NCBI RefSeq assembly: GCF_013141715.1
Contig: NZ_WHOA01000203.1
Span: 1-43,436 of the forward strand
Source: Paenibacillus phytorum
GTDB taxonomy: Bacteria > Bacillota > Bacilli > Paenibacillales > NBRC-103111
DNA: 43,436 bases
Reading direction: 5' to 3'
In this document: positions 16,672-24,466 of the stretch, piece after piece
How positions within the stretch are numbered: the stretch's first letter is position 1
Layout of the letters: the number at the start of each line of letters is the position of its first letter
Notes under the pieces: model-generated
What the model was told of the DNA's origin: nothing
Database searches by the model: none
The model's input: only the letters and a program-made list of their open reading frames with translations
Program-made: the position numbers and the translations under genes

Positions 16672-18228
16672 ATGAATTGGGATAAAAAGAAAAAACCATT
16701 GTATGCAACAACTAGCGTGTTATTAGCAGTTACAGTTATTGCAGGGTGCAGTTCAAGTACTGACGGGTCTAAAGCGACAGACACAGCTAAGGCCACCGCA
16801 GGAGCGACGACGGCAGCAGTAGAAAAGCCATTACCAATCAGTATTATGTTGAAGAGCTACTACAATGATACGGCTACCCCGGAAAGTAAAGTGTGGAAAA
16901 AAGTAGAAGAATATACGAACACGAAGCTGGATTTTCAATTTGTTCCTGATGCAAGCTATAACGATAAACTGAACATAACGCTTGCTTCCGGTTCGATTCC
17001 TTCTCTTTTATTTGTAAATAACGCGAAATTGCCTGCTGTTGCCAACGCGATCAAAGGAGGCGCATTCTGGGAAATAGGCCCTTATCTCAAGGATTATCCG
17101 AATCTTAAACAAGCGAACCCAACTGTTCTTAACAATACGTCGGTAAACGGTAAATACTATGGTCTCTATGTATCCCGCCCGATCGGACGTATGGGGATAA
17201 GCTACCGTAAGGATTGGCTTGATAATTTAGGCATGCAGGAACCGAAAACTATTGATGAGTTTTACAATATGTTAAAGGCATTCTCCAAAAACGATCCCGA
17301 TAAAAACGGCAAAGACGATACGTATGGCATGGTCGTAACCAAATATGCTGGCCCCTTTGATATTATGCAAACTTGGTTCGGGGCTCCGAATAAGTGGGCT
17401 GAGAAAGACGGCAAGCTGATACCCGCCCATTTGACCCCAGAATATATGGAAGCACTCAAATTTTTCAAAAAACTGTATGATGAGAAGTTAATCAATCAAG
17501 ATTTTGCGGTATATGATTCGGCGAAATGGAATGATCCGATTATTAACGGACAAGCGGGTGTGGCGGTTGACGTCACAGAACGTTCCTATCAAATTGAAGA
17601 GAAAATGAAACAAGTCAATCCTAAGGGCAGTATTGATTTAATTGGAGCAGTAAGTGGCCCTACTGGTCTTCATAATCAACCGACAGCTGGACACAACGGC
17701 ATGTTCCTCATCTCGAAATCCAGCGTTAAAACAGAAGCTGATCTGAAGAAAGTGCTTACTTTCTTGGATAAAACCAACGATAAAGACATGCAAGCGTTAC
17801 TCAACTTTGGTATTGAAGGTGTTCATTATAAAGTGGAAGACGGCAAACAGGTTATTCTTATCGTTCCGACTGACCCTATGGCTCCTGATATTAATAACAA
17901 GAATATGAATCAGATCTTATCTTCGATTCCGTATATTATACCTGACATGTTCAAACCATCTACACCGCTTCGCACGAAGTCGGTCGAAGTGCAAAAGGCA
18001 AATGAAAAAATCATTGTTACAAATCCCGGAGAACCCTTTACAACGGCAACCTATACGCAAAAAGGCGCGCAGTTGGATCAAATGGTGGAAGACGCACGAA
18101 TTAAATTTATTGTCGGAAAAATCGATGAAGCCGGCTATAAAGCCGAAATGGATTTGTGGAAAAAGAGCGGTGGCGATGACTATACGAAAGAAATAAGTGA
18201 AGCTTTCGCTGCAAGTAAGGCTAAATAA
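16672..18228 (+). CDS. lplA: Sugar-binding lipoprotein of the ABC importer
   Basis: 518 residues. A type II signal peptide ends in the lipobox IAGC with Cys26 as the lipidation site, followed by a Ser/Thr/Ala-rich linker and a periplasmic-binding fold of the extracellular solute-binding family 1 type. The segment with DPDKNGKDDTYG is common in this subfamily. GGGAGG precedes the ATG. It is the extracellular receptor for the two permeases encoded upstream, and a strong hairpin follows the gene. Confidence 0.92.
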   Translation: MNWDKKKKPLYATTSVLLAVTVIAGCSSSTDGSKATDTAKATAGATTAAVEKPLPISIMLKSYYNDTATPESKVWKKVEEYTNTKLDFQFVPDASYNDKLNITLASGSIPSLLFVNNAKLPAVANAIKGGAFWEIGPYLKDYPNLKQANPTVLNNTSVNGKYYGLYVSRPIGRMGISYRKDWLDNLGMQEPKTIDEFYNMLKAFSKNDPDKNGKDDTYGMVVTKYAGPFDIMQTWFGAPNKWAEKDGKLIPAHLTPEYMEALKFFKKLYDEKLINQDFAVYDSAKWNDPIINGQAGVAVDVTERSYQIEEKMKQVNPKGSIDLIGAVSGPTGLHNQPTAGHNGMFLISKSSVKTEADLKKVLTFLDKTNDKDMQALLNFGIEGVHYKVEDGKQVILIVPTDPMAPDINNKNMNQILSSIPYIIPDMFKPSTPLRTKSVEVQKANEKIIVTNPGEPFTTATYTQKGAQLDQMVEDARIKFIVGKIDEAGYKAEMDLWKKSGGDDYTKEISEAFAASKAK

Positions 18229-18260
18229 GGTAAGTACGTATGCCTACTTTTTAAGGATAA

Positions 18261-18287
18261 GGTCCAGTCGCTCAGTGGGACTGGACC
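18261..18287 (+). other. Strong intercistronic hairpin after the binding-protein gene
   Basis: Perfect nine-base arms GGTCCAGTC/GACTGGACC with a nine-base loop, no T-run, and the next gene's AAGGAG site a few bases downstream. In operons of this type such stems protect the binding-protein mRNA, giving it higher expression than its neighbours. That role is inferred here. Confidence 0.6.
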
Positions 18288-18303
18288 GAAAGGAGCGATT
18301 GCG

Positions 18304-19503
18304 ATGACAATGGCAAGATCCAGAGGCGGTAAAGGAACGGTTTGGCCTTCGGAACGGCGCAGCTATACAGATTTGATAACGGGTGTAACCGTAACTCAGC
18401 TAACGAATCACTGCTCGCACAGTCACCATATCTATTTTACGAATAATGGCTTCTATGGAGATGGGAAGCTGCTCTTTGGTTCAGACCGCGAGAATGTTAC
18501 CAATCTGTACAGCATGGATCTGCACGATGGCGTGATTACCCAATTAACGGATTTGGAACGCGGTCGTGAATCTCGGATTCAGGGTACCTTTCTTCATCCA
18601 GACGGACATGAGGCCTATTTCTACTATGACAATTCGATTATGGCAATCGACCTGGGAACGATGGAAGAAAGGATTCTCTATACGATTCCACAAGATTATA
18701 AATTCGGCAGCTTGAGCTGCACCGCAGACGGGCAGTGGTTATGCTTCGGCCTGAACGAGGATTTAACGGACCGTATCGCGATGGATACCAAGAACGGTTA
18801 CTTGGGTTTTGAGGAGTATTTCGGTGCGAAGCCGCACTGTATGATTATGGCAGTTTCCCCTGTCGATGGGAAAGCGAAAAAGCTTCATGAGGACCAGCTG
18901 TGGATCGGCCACGTCAATACATCGCCAACGCAAGCTCATCTGTTAACATTTTGTCATGAAGGGCCCTGGGAACAGATTGATCATCGGATCTGGGTGCTGG
19001 ATATCGAAACGGGACGTTACTGGAAGGTAAAGGATAAGCAGCCTAATGAATATGTCGGCCACGAATATTGGCTGTCAGATGGCATTCATATCGGCTACCA
19101 CGGTTTTACCAATTCTCTTGAGGATCACACCGGGAAAATAATTGGGGCTGTCCTTTTTGATAACAGTCATGTCCAGCAGTACGAATTTCCTTTTCAAAAT
19201 ATGCATGTACATTCAAATGATCTATCGCTTGTTATCGGTGACGGTCAGCAAACGAGCGCTTATCATGGACAGCAATTCCAGGATACGCTGCAGGTATGGC
19301 GGAATGACGGATCCGGGTTTAAAGGTCCACGTATACTATGTAAGCATCGTGGAAGTTTCCATTCGCAAATTCTTCACGTTCATCCGAGGCTAAGCCCGGA
19401 CGGTAAGCATGTGCTATTTACGAGTGATATGTCGGGATATGGTAACTTGTACATGGTCGACATGCCGGAATTCGAATCTTTACCCGAGATGCCTGTTACA
19501 TGA
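18304..19503 (+). CDS. Oligogalacturonate lyase-like beta-propeller (PL22 type)
   Basis: 399 residues, cytoplasmic (no signal peptide). The sequence shows repeated propeller blades and the features of oligogalacturonate lyase: SHHIYFTNNGF near the N-terminus, HVNTSPTQAHLLTFCHEGPW in the middle, and HSQILHVHPRLSPDGKHVLFTSD near the end, whose histidines fit the metal site. The family cleaves short oligogalacturonides by beta-elimination. AAAGGAG precedes ATG 18304; ATG 18310 is an alternative. The stop overlaps the sulfatase start by four bases. The real substrate might be another uronic-acid oligosaccharide. Confidence 0.85.
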   Translation: MTMARSRGGKGTVWPSERRSYTDLITGVTVTQLTNHCSHSHHIYFTNNGFYGDGKLLFGSDRENVTNLYSMDLHDGVITQLTDLERGRESRIQGTFLHPDGHEAYFYYDNSIMAIDLGTMEERILYTIPQDYKFGSLSCTADGQWLCFGLNEDLTDRIAMDTKNGYLGFEEYFGAKPHCMIMAVSPVDGKAKKLHEDQLWIGHVNTSPTQAHLLTFCHEGPWEQIDHRIWVLDIETGRYWKVKDKQPNEYVGHEYWLSDGIHIGYHGFTNSLEDHTGKIIGAVLFDNSHVQQYEFPFQNMHVHSNDLSLVIGDGQQTSAYHGQQFQDTLQVWRNDGSGFKGPRILCKHRGSFHSQILHVHPRLSPDGKHVLFTSDMSGYGNLYMVDMPEFESLPEMPVT

Positions 19504-21086
19504 AGACACAACCGAACCTACTTCTCATCTTTACGGACCAGCAGCGGTGGGATACGTTGGGGGTTTACGGAAATAAAACGATTCAAACCCCACATTTGGA
19601 TCGATTGGCGCAGGAAGGGGCCGTATTCGAAAATGCGATTACCCCTTACCCTCTCTGTGCTCCTGCCAGAGCCTGCACGATGACGGGGTTTGCCGCGGGA
19701 AAGACGAATGTGTTCAACAACGAATCAGCCCCTGCTATTGCCGCCGATGAGTCGATTGCGGCTTATTTGTCCAAAGCAGGCTATCACAATCAAGCGATCG
19801 GAAAGATGCATTTTACACCGGATGAGCAAACGTATGGCATGGATCATCTCATTTTATCGGAAGAAATGAGGGGCGTACGTACGGCTGAACGGATACAGGA
19901 TATCCGTTTTGATGATTATGACCGATATCTGATGGAGCATGATGCCTGGGGGTGGGAGAAACCTCCAGAGATCGGTTATAACGAGCTAAAGCCGCTTGTG
20001 AACGGCCTACCCAAAGAGCTTCACATCACACAATGGTGCGGGGATCGAACGGTAGAGTGGCTAAAAGCGGAAAGACCCTCTAACAAACCATTTTTCTTAT
20101 GGACGTCGTTCGTCAAGCCTCACGCTCCTTTCGATTGTCCTTCACACTTGACGGATTTATATGCTCCGGAAGAAATGCCGAGGCCTTGGGTTTCCGATAA
20201 GGATGGAACGTCGAAAAATCCTTATTTGAAATCGCATCGTCAAGCAATGGAAGCCGATCTGTACTCGGAGCACGCTAATCTCACAAACAGGGCTTATTAT
20301 TATGCCAATATTACGTTTATTGATGAACAAATAGGTCGGATCATGCAAACGCTAGAGGAAGAGGGGCTGGCAGATCATACACTCGTTATTTTCACATCGG
20401 ATCATGGAGAACTTCTCGGCGATCACCGATTATGGTTTAAAAACTTAGGGCACGAGGGCAGTTTGCACATCCCGATGTTAGCATGGTGGCCCGGCGTTAT
20501 TCATCCGGGTACCCGCTGTGATGAATTGACTACCCTGCTCGATATTTTCCCTACTCTGGTTAATCGGGCCAGTGAAAATCGCAATTACGACGGAAGGTCT
20601 GGTTTGGATCTATTGGAACTCCTCACGGAACCTTCCTCGGTTCGCCGAGATATCGTCTGTTCTGAATTCTATGTGGCACCTAACTATATGCTCCATGTCC
20701 GCAGCAAAGAGTGGAAATACCTCTTTTATCAGAATGGCGGTTACGAAGAGCTGTACAATCTCCTAAGCGATCCGCATGAGCTTATTGATTTGGCGGATGA
20801 TCCAGACTTTCAGCATGTTAAAAAAGAGCATCAAGAGGAAGCTATTCGTTGGGTTATCGACTATGGAAATCCTGAAATTGCACTCGATGAAACAGGGTTT
20901 AAGTTGAAGGTGATTCCTTTTCAACCTCAAGAAACCAAAACGAACCCAAGGCCGTTCTCTCGAATGCCTTGGGATTCCAGAGTTCCGCCTTCGATGCTTC
21001 CTGAACAGCAGCGCTCCTGGTTTTGGAAAGCGTTGGGCGGAGATTGGAGCAGCCTTATAACCTTGATTGGATCAAAAGATAAGTAA
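19500..21086 (+). CDS. Type I sulfatase (Cys-type formylglycine)
   Basis: 528 residues. N-terminal metal ligands lie in LIFTDQQRWD. The active-site motif C53-A-P-A-R57 is followed by ACTMTG, so Cys53 would be converted to formylglycine. A second metal-binding segment is SDHGELLGDH. There is no signal peptide, hence a cytoplasmic enzyme that desulfates imported oligosaccharides. It starts inside the preceding gene's stop (ATGA), indicating translational coupling to the PL22-like lyase. No maturation enzyme (FGE or anSME) is encoded in the window. Sulfatases are not part of the B. subtilis yes/yet locus, so this is a notable addition. Confidence 0.88.
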   Translation: MKTQPNLLLIFTDQQRWDTLGVYGNKTIQTPHLDRLAQEGAVFENAITPYPLCAPARACTMTGFAAGKTNVFNNESAPAIAADESIAAYLSKAGYHNQAIGKMHFTPDEQTYGMDHLILSEEMRGVRTAERIQDIRFDDYDRYLMEHDAWGWEKPPEIGYNELKPLVNGLPKELHITQWCGDRTVEWLKAERPSNKPFFLWTSFVKPHAPFDCPSHLTDLYAPEEMPRPWVSDKDGTSKNPYLKSHRQAMEADLYSEHANLTNRAYYYANITFIDEQIGRIMQTLEEEGLADHTLVIFTSDHGELLGDHRLWFKNLGHEGSLHIPMLAWWPGVIHPGTRCDELTTLLDIFPTLVNRASENRNYDGRSGLDLLELLTEPSSVRRDIVCSEFYVAPNYMLHVRSKEWKYLFYQNGGYEELYNLLSDPHELIDLADDPDFQHVKKEHQEEAIRWVIDYGNPEIALDETGFKLKVIPFQPQETKTNPRPFSRMPWDSRVPPSMLPEQQRSWFWKALGGDWSSLITLIGSKDK

Positions 21087-21119
21087 TTCACCAGTAGATG
21101 AGTGAGGGTGACGTACAAC

Positions 21120-21821
21120 ATGGATTGGAATGAAATATTCATGCTAGATGAGCTTTTATATCAAAATCCTTTAGCCGTTGAAAGCGATGTGCTTGATTTC
21201 AAAATGGAAGGGCAGGCTGTTGCCAGTTTTCCACTGAATCGAATGCGGCTGGAGAATAAGCTTGACCCAAAGCTTGGGCAGAAATCGAATTTCGTTTATT
21301 GGTGTCCGGTTGAATTTCCAGACAACATCGCGATCACTTGGGATTTTTGGCCGATTCACGAGCCGGGTCTTTGCATCTTATTTTTTGCCGCAAAAGGGAT
21401 CCGTAGTGAAGATTTGTTTGACAGCCTGCTTTCCGTAAGATCAGGTGCGTACGACCAATATCACCATGGAGATATCGACGCTTTCCATGTATCCTACTTC
21501 AGACGCAAGGAAGAAGAGGAGCGGAGTTTTCATACGTGCAATCTGCGTAAAAGCTATGGCTTTCATCTGGTTTCGCAGGGCGGAGATCCGATTCCGTCCG
21601 TTACCGATGCCAAAGGTCCATACCGGATGAAATTGTTTAAATGGGGAAGTGAAATTTTATTCGCCATCAATGATCTGACTGTCTTGCATTGGACCGATGA
21701 CGGAAAAACATTTGGGAAGCCTCTTACCGGAGGAAAGATCGGCTTTCGCCAGATGGCTCCTCTTATTGCCGAATACGCCAATCTTACTGTATATTCGATT
21801 TCAAAAAAGCATGCTTTGTAA
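21120..21821 (+). CDS. yesU: YesU-like DUF1961 protein
   Basis: 233 residues from ATG 21120, with GAGGGTGA about eight bases upstream; GTG 21102 is an in-frame alternative. It resembles B. subtilis YesU (220 residues, DUF1961, galectin/concanavalin-like fold) over its length, with ITWDFWPIHEPGLCILFFAAKGI, HGDIDAFHVSYFRRK, CNLRKSYGFHL and GKIGFRQMAP. The function is uncharacterised, but the family keeps company with rhamnogalacturonan genes, as here. It is probably the last gene of the polysaccharide operon. Confidence 0.85.
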   Translation: MDWNEIFMLDELLYQNPLAVESDVLDFKMEGQAVASFPLNRMRLENKLDPKLGQKSNFVYWCPVEFPDNIAITWDFWPIHEPGLCILFFAAKGIRSEDLFDSLLSVRSGAYDQYHHGDIDAFHVSYFRRKEEEERSFHTCNLRKSYGFHLVSQGGDPIPSVTDAKGPYRMKLFKWGSEILFAINDLTVLHWTDDGKTFGKPLTGGKIGFRQMAPLIAEYANLTVYSISKKHAL

Positions 21822-21847
21822 ACTCCTACCTCACTATTACCCACAAA

Positions 21848-21907
21848 AAAAAGACCGCACCTGCTTAGTTCTTTGGCCAAGCCAACTAAGCTGAGTGCGG
21901 TCTACTC
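21848..21907 (-). terminator. 60-bp hairpin element, copy 2: terminator of the nitrate operon
   Basis: Perfect nested arms GACCGCAC/GTGCGGTC and GCTTAGT/ACTAAGC, plus GGC/GCC, with a run of eight T's on the minus strand (21845-21852). The nasC stop codon (21902-21904) lies in the flank of the outer arm. It lies between convergent genes and almost duplicates the 3' end of lhr at 8015-8074. Confidence 0.85.
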
Positions 21908-24052
21908 GACACGTTCCACTTTTACTGCGCATATTTTAAACTCCGGCATCCGACTCGTGGGATCCAACGCATCATTCGTTAATTGATTAATCGAATGCTC
22001 ATCACCCCAATGAAAGGGCACAAAAACCGTACGAGGCTGAATACCTTCCGTCACTTTGACTTCGAATATCAAGGATCCACGGCGGCTTGTAATGCGGATC
22101 TTGTTATCCATACTCAGTCCAATTCTCTTAGCGAGCCATGGATGAATCTCGGCAACGGGAACGGGAGCCTTCTTATTCAACGCTTCCGTTCGACGTGTTT
22201 GTGCACCACTTAAATAATGATTCGCAAGCCTACCCGTTGTAAGTACGATGGGATAATCCGTATCAATTGGTTCTGCCGGCATTTTCGGCTTAATACCGAA
22301 CAATCTGGCTTTGCCATCGGAATGATTAAAATGATTCTCAAATAATAGCGGTGTACCCGGGTGGTCAGGAGCAGGACACGGCCAGAATATGCCTTTCTCC
22401 TCCTGAAGCCGCTCATACGTAATGCCACTGTAATCCGCTTTCCCACCTGCCGTAGCAGCTGCCAACTCGCGAAACACATCTTCAATACCCGCATATTGAA
22501 AATAGGCTCCCCGGCCTAGCGCTTCTGCTAGCTGACAAATAATGTGGAAATCAAGTCTGCTGTTTCCCGGAAGCTCCATCGCTTTCTGGCGGTGAAACAC
22601 GCGTCCTTCCAGATTGGTCATCGTACCTTCTGCTTCCGCAAAGGATGACCCTGGTAACAAATAATGGGCATAACGCGCCGTTTCGGTTTCGAACATGTCA
22701 ACGACAACAAGCAGCTCCAGCTTCTGCAGCGCCCGCTCCACCATCCGATTATTTGGGCTGGATACGAGCGGATTCGATCCGAGGACGATTAAGGCCTTGA
22801 TTTCACCTTCATCTATCTTCTGCAGCAGTTCATAAGCAGAAACCCCTTTGCCAGGCAGTTCACTTGGATCGATGCCCCATACCTTGGCTACATGCTCACG
22901 CGCAGCTGGGTCTTCGATCAAACGATAGCCCGGCAGTTGGTCCGCCTTCTGCCCATGCTCGCGTCCACCTTGCCCGTTCGCCTGGCCAGTCACGGCGCCA
23001 TAGCCGCAGCCTTTGCGCCCTATTTTGCCGGTGATCAAGGCTAAATTAATGTAATTCAGCGTGTTCTCTACCCCGTTCACTTGCTGTTCCAAGCCACGTG
23101 CTGTAAGTACAATCCCTGTCTCCGCCTTCGCGAATCCACGAGCTATCGTACGAATTACGGCTTCTAGAATGCCAGTTAGCTCCTCCACTCTCGCTGGGGT
23201 GAAAGGCTTAACGGCCTCCTTCAATTGCTCAAATCCAACCGTGCGTTCTTCAATGAATCGATGATGAACGAGTTTCTCCTCCACCATGACATGTAGGAGT
23301 CCGTTTATAAATACAGAGTCGAATCCCGGTTGTAGACGAACATGGATATCGGCTACCTTCGATGTCATGGTATTACGCGGATCAATCGTTACGATCACTG
23401 CGCCTTTTTTCTTCGCTTCAAGTAAATAAGGCATCATTGTCGGCTGGCATTCCGCAATATTCGTTCCTGCGAGAATGATATATTTCGCATTCGGAACTTC
23501 CGTTAGAGGCATTGTCATCCCGCGATCGATCCCGAAAGCCTGATTACTGGCTGCGGCCGCTGAGGACATACAGTATCTACCATTATAATCAATGTATTTG
23601 GACCTGAGTGCTACTCGGGTAAACTTACCAAGTAAGTAACTAACTTCATTGGTAAGTGAGCCCCCGCCATACACGCCAATGGCATCAAGGCCATACGTTG
23701 CTTGAAGTCCTTGAATCCGTTCAGCAATGTCTGCAAACGCATGGTCCCAAGAGACAGTTCGCCACCGCCGTGGCTCACCAATCCCCCTAGTCAATGGCTT
23801 AAGAATCCGATCGGCATGAAGCACATGATCCAGTGCATTCAATCCTTTCTGACAAAGACGGCTAGTCGCCACAGGAAAGTTCGGGCTTGGTTTAATCGTG
23901 AGACCTGACGTCTTCTCACTCGGCATAATCTCCAATCCGCACTGCATGCTGCAAAAGCAGCAATGGGAGGAGGGTTGTTCTTTAGGTAAAGCCAATAGTG
24001 CTGATTTCAACGCACCCCACCCCCGATGATAAAGCTCTCTATGAAATCTCAA
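21902..24052 (-). CDS. nasC: Assimilatory nitrate reductase catalytic subunit
   Basis: About 716 residues; reduces nitrate to nitrite using a molybdopterin guanine dinucleotide cofactor. The N-terminal 4Fe-4S site is Cys31, Cys34, Cys38 and Cys67. Family segments follow, including NGRYCMSSAAAASNQAFG and IDPRNT. The C-terminal molydopterin dinucleotide-binding domain contains LTTGRLANHYLSGAQTRR. Length fits B. subtilis NasC (710). The start is uncertain: TTG 24052 opens the frame after an in-frame TAG and lacks a good binding site, while TTG 24010 has GGGGGTGG ahead of it. It is the last gene of the operon. No NasB-type electron-transfer partner is encoded here. Confidence 0.9.
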   Translation of the reverse strand: MRFHRELYHRGWGALKSALLALPKEQPSSHCCFCSMQCGLEIMPSEKTSGLTIKPSPNFPVATSRLCQKGLNALDHVLHADRILKPLTRGIGEPRRWRTVSWDHAFADIAERIQGLQATYGLDAIGVYGGGSLTNEVSYLLGKFTRVALRSKYIDYNGRYCMSSAAAASNQAFGIDRGMTMPLTEVPNAKYIILAGTNIAECQPTMMPYLLEAKKKGAVIVTIDPRNTMTSKVADIHVRLQPGFDSVFINGLLHVMVEEKLVHHRFIEERTVGFEQLKEAVKPFTPARVEELTGILEAVIRTIARGFAKAETGIVLTARGLEQQVNGVENTLNYINLALITGKIGRKGCGYGAVTGQANGQGGREHGQKADQLPGYRLIEDPAAREHVAKVWGIDPSELPGKGVSAYELLQKIDEGEIKALIVLGSNPLVSSPNNRMVERALQKLELLVVVDMFETETARYAHYLLPGSSFAEAEGTMTNLEGRVFHRQKAMELPGNSRLDFHIICQLAEALGRGAYFQYAGIEDVFRELAAATAGGKADYSGITYERLQEEKGIFWPCPAPDHPGTPLLFENHFNHSDGKARLFGIKPKMPAEPIDTDYPIVLTTGRLANHYLSGAQTRRTEALNKKAPVPVAEIHPWLAKRIGLSMDNKIRITSRRGSLIFEVKVTEGIQPRTVFVPFHWGDEHSINQLTNDALDPTSRMPEFKICAVKVERVE

Positions 24053-24086
24053 TGTATCTGAATGTGCCTATGCGGTCAACAAAGCG

Positions 24087-24437
24087 TTAGCAGGCTAATT
24101 CTTTGTTTATCGGAAATCCAATAAATACCGTTCCATCATGAACTTTCGTAGAATACGTTCGTACACACCCCGTATCCGGAGCTTGAACGAGACCGGAAGG
24201 GAGATGAATCTTGCGATCATGCATCGGACAGAAGACGTGGTCATCACATACAATTCCTTCCGCAAGGACGCCCTCTTTATGAGGACAGCGGTTCTGGATG
24301 GCTTGAAGCTTGCCGCTTTTCAGCTTGAAGAGTGCTACCTCTTCTCCTTGATACCGAATTGTTTTTCCTGTGTTAACAGCTAAATCGTCATAAGAAACGG
24401 CCTGCACCCAAATCATTTGCTCTTCTTGTGTTTTCAT
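24087..24437 (-). CDS. nirD: Nitrite reductase small subunit, Rieske type
   Basis: 116 residues. The Rieske 2Fe-2S ligands are visible as C51-P-H53 and C70-PM-H73. It is the small subunit partner of NirB in assimilatory NADH-dependent nitrite reductase (NasE in B. subtilis). A CCTCC complement (GGAGG) sits just upstream of its ATG. It lies 29 bp after nirB and 34 bp before nasC, so all are co-transcribed. Confidence 0.93.
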   Translation of the reverse strand: MKTQEEQMIWVQAVSYDDLAVNTGKTIRYQGEEVALFKLKSGKLQAIQNRCPHKEGVLAEGIVCDDHVFCPMHDRKIHLPSGLVQAPDTGCVRTYSTKVHDGTVFIGFPINKELAC

Positions 24438-24466
24438 AGTCTGCTCCTCCCGACTTTCCTCTTTTT

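Noticed and set aside
21697..21894. Plus-strand frame ending in the same peptide as Lhr (LVLWPSQLS)
   Set aside because: The shared peptide comes from the 60-bp hairpin repeat read in the same frame. The rest is out of frame within the YesU-like gene.
21902..24052. Formate dehydrogenase instead of nitrate reductase
   Set aside because: The protein belongs to the same molybdopterin superfamily, but the operon context with NirB, NirD and a nitrate transporter and its NasC-like length make assimilatory nitrate reductase far more likely.
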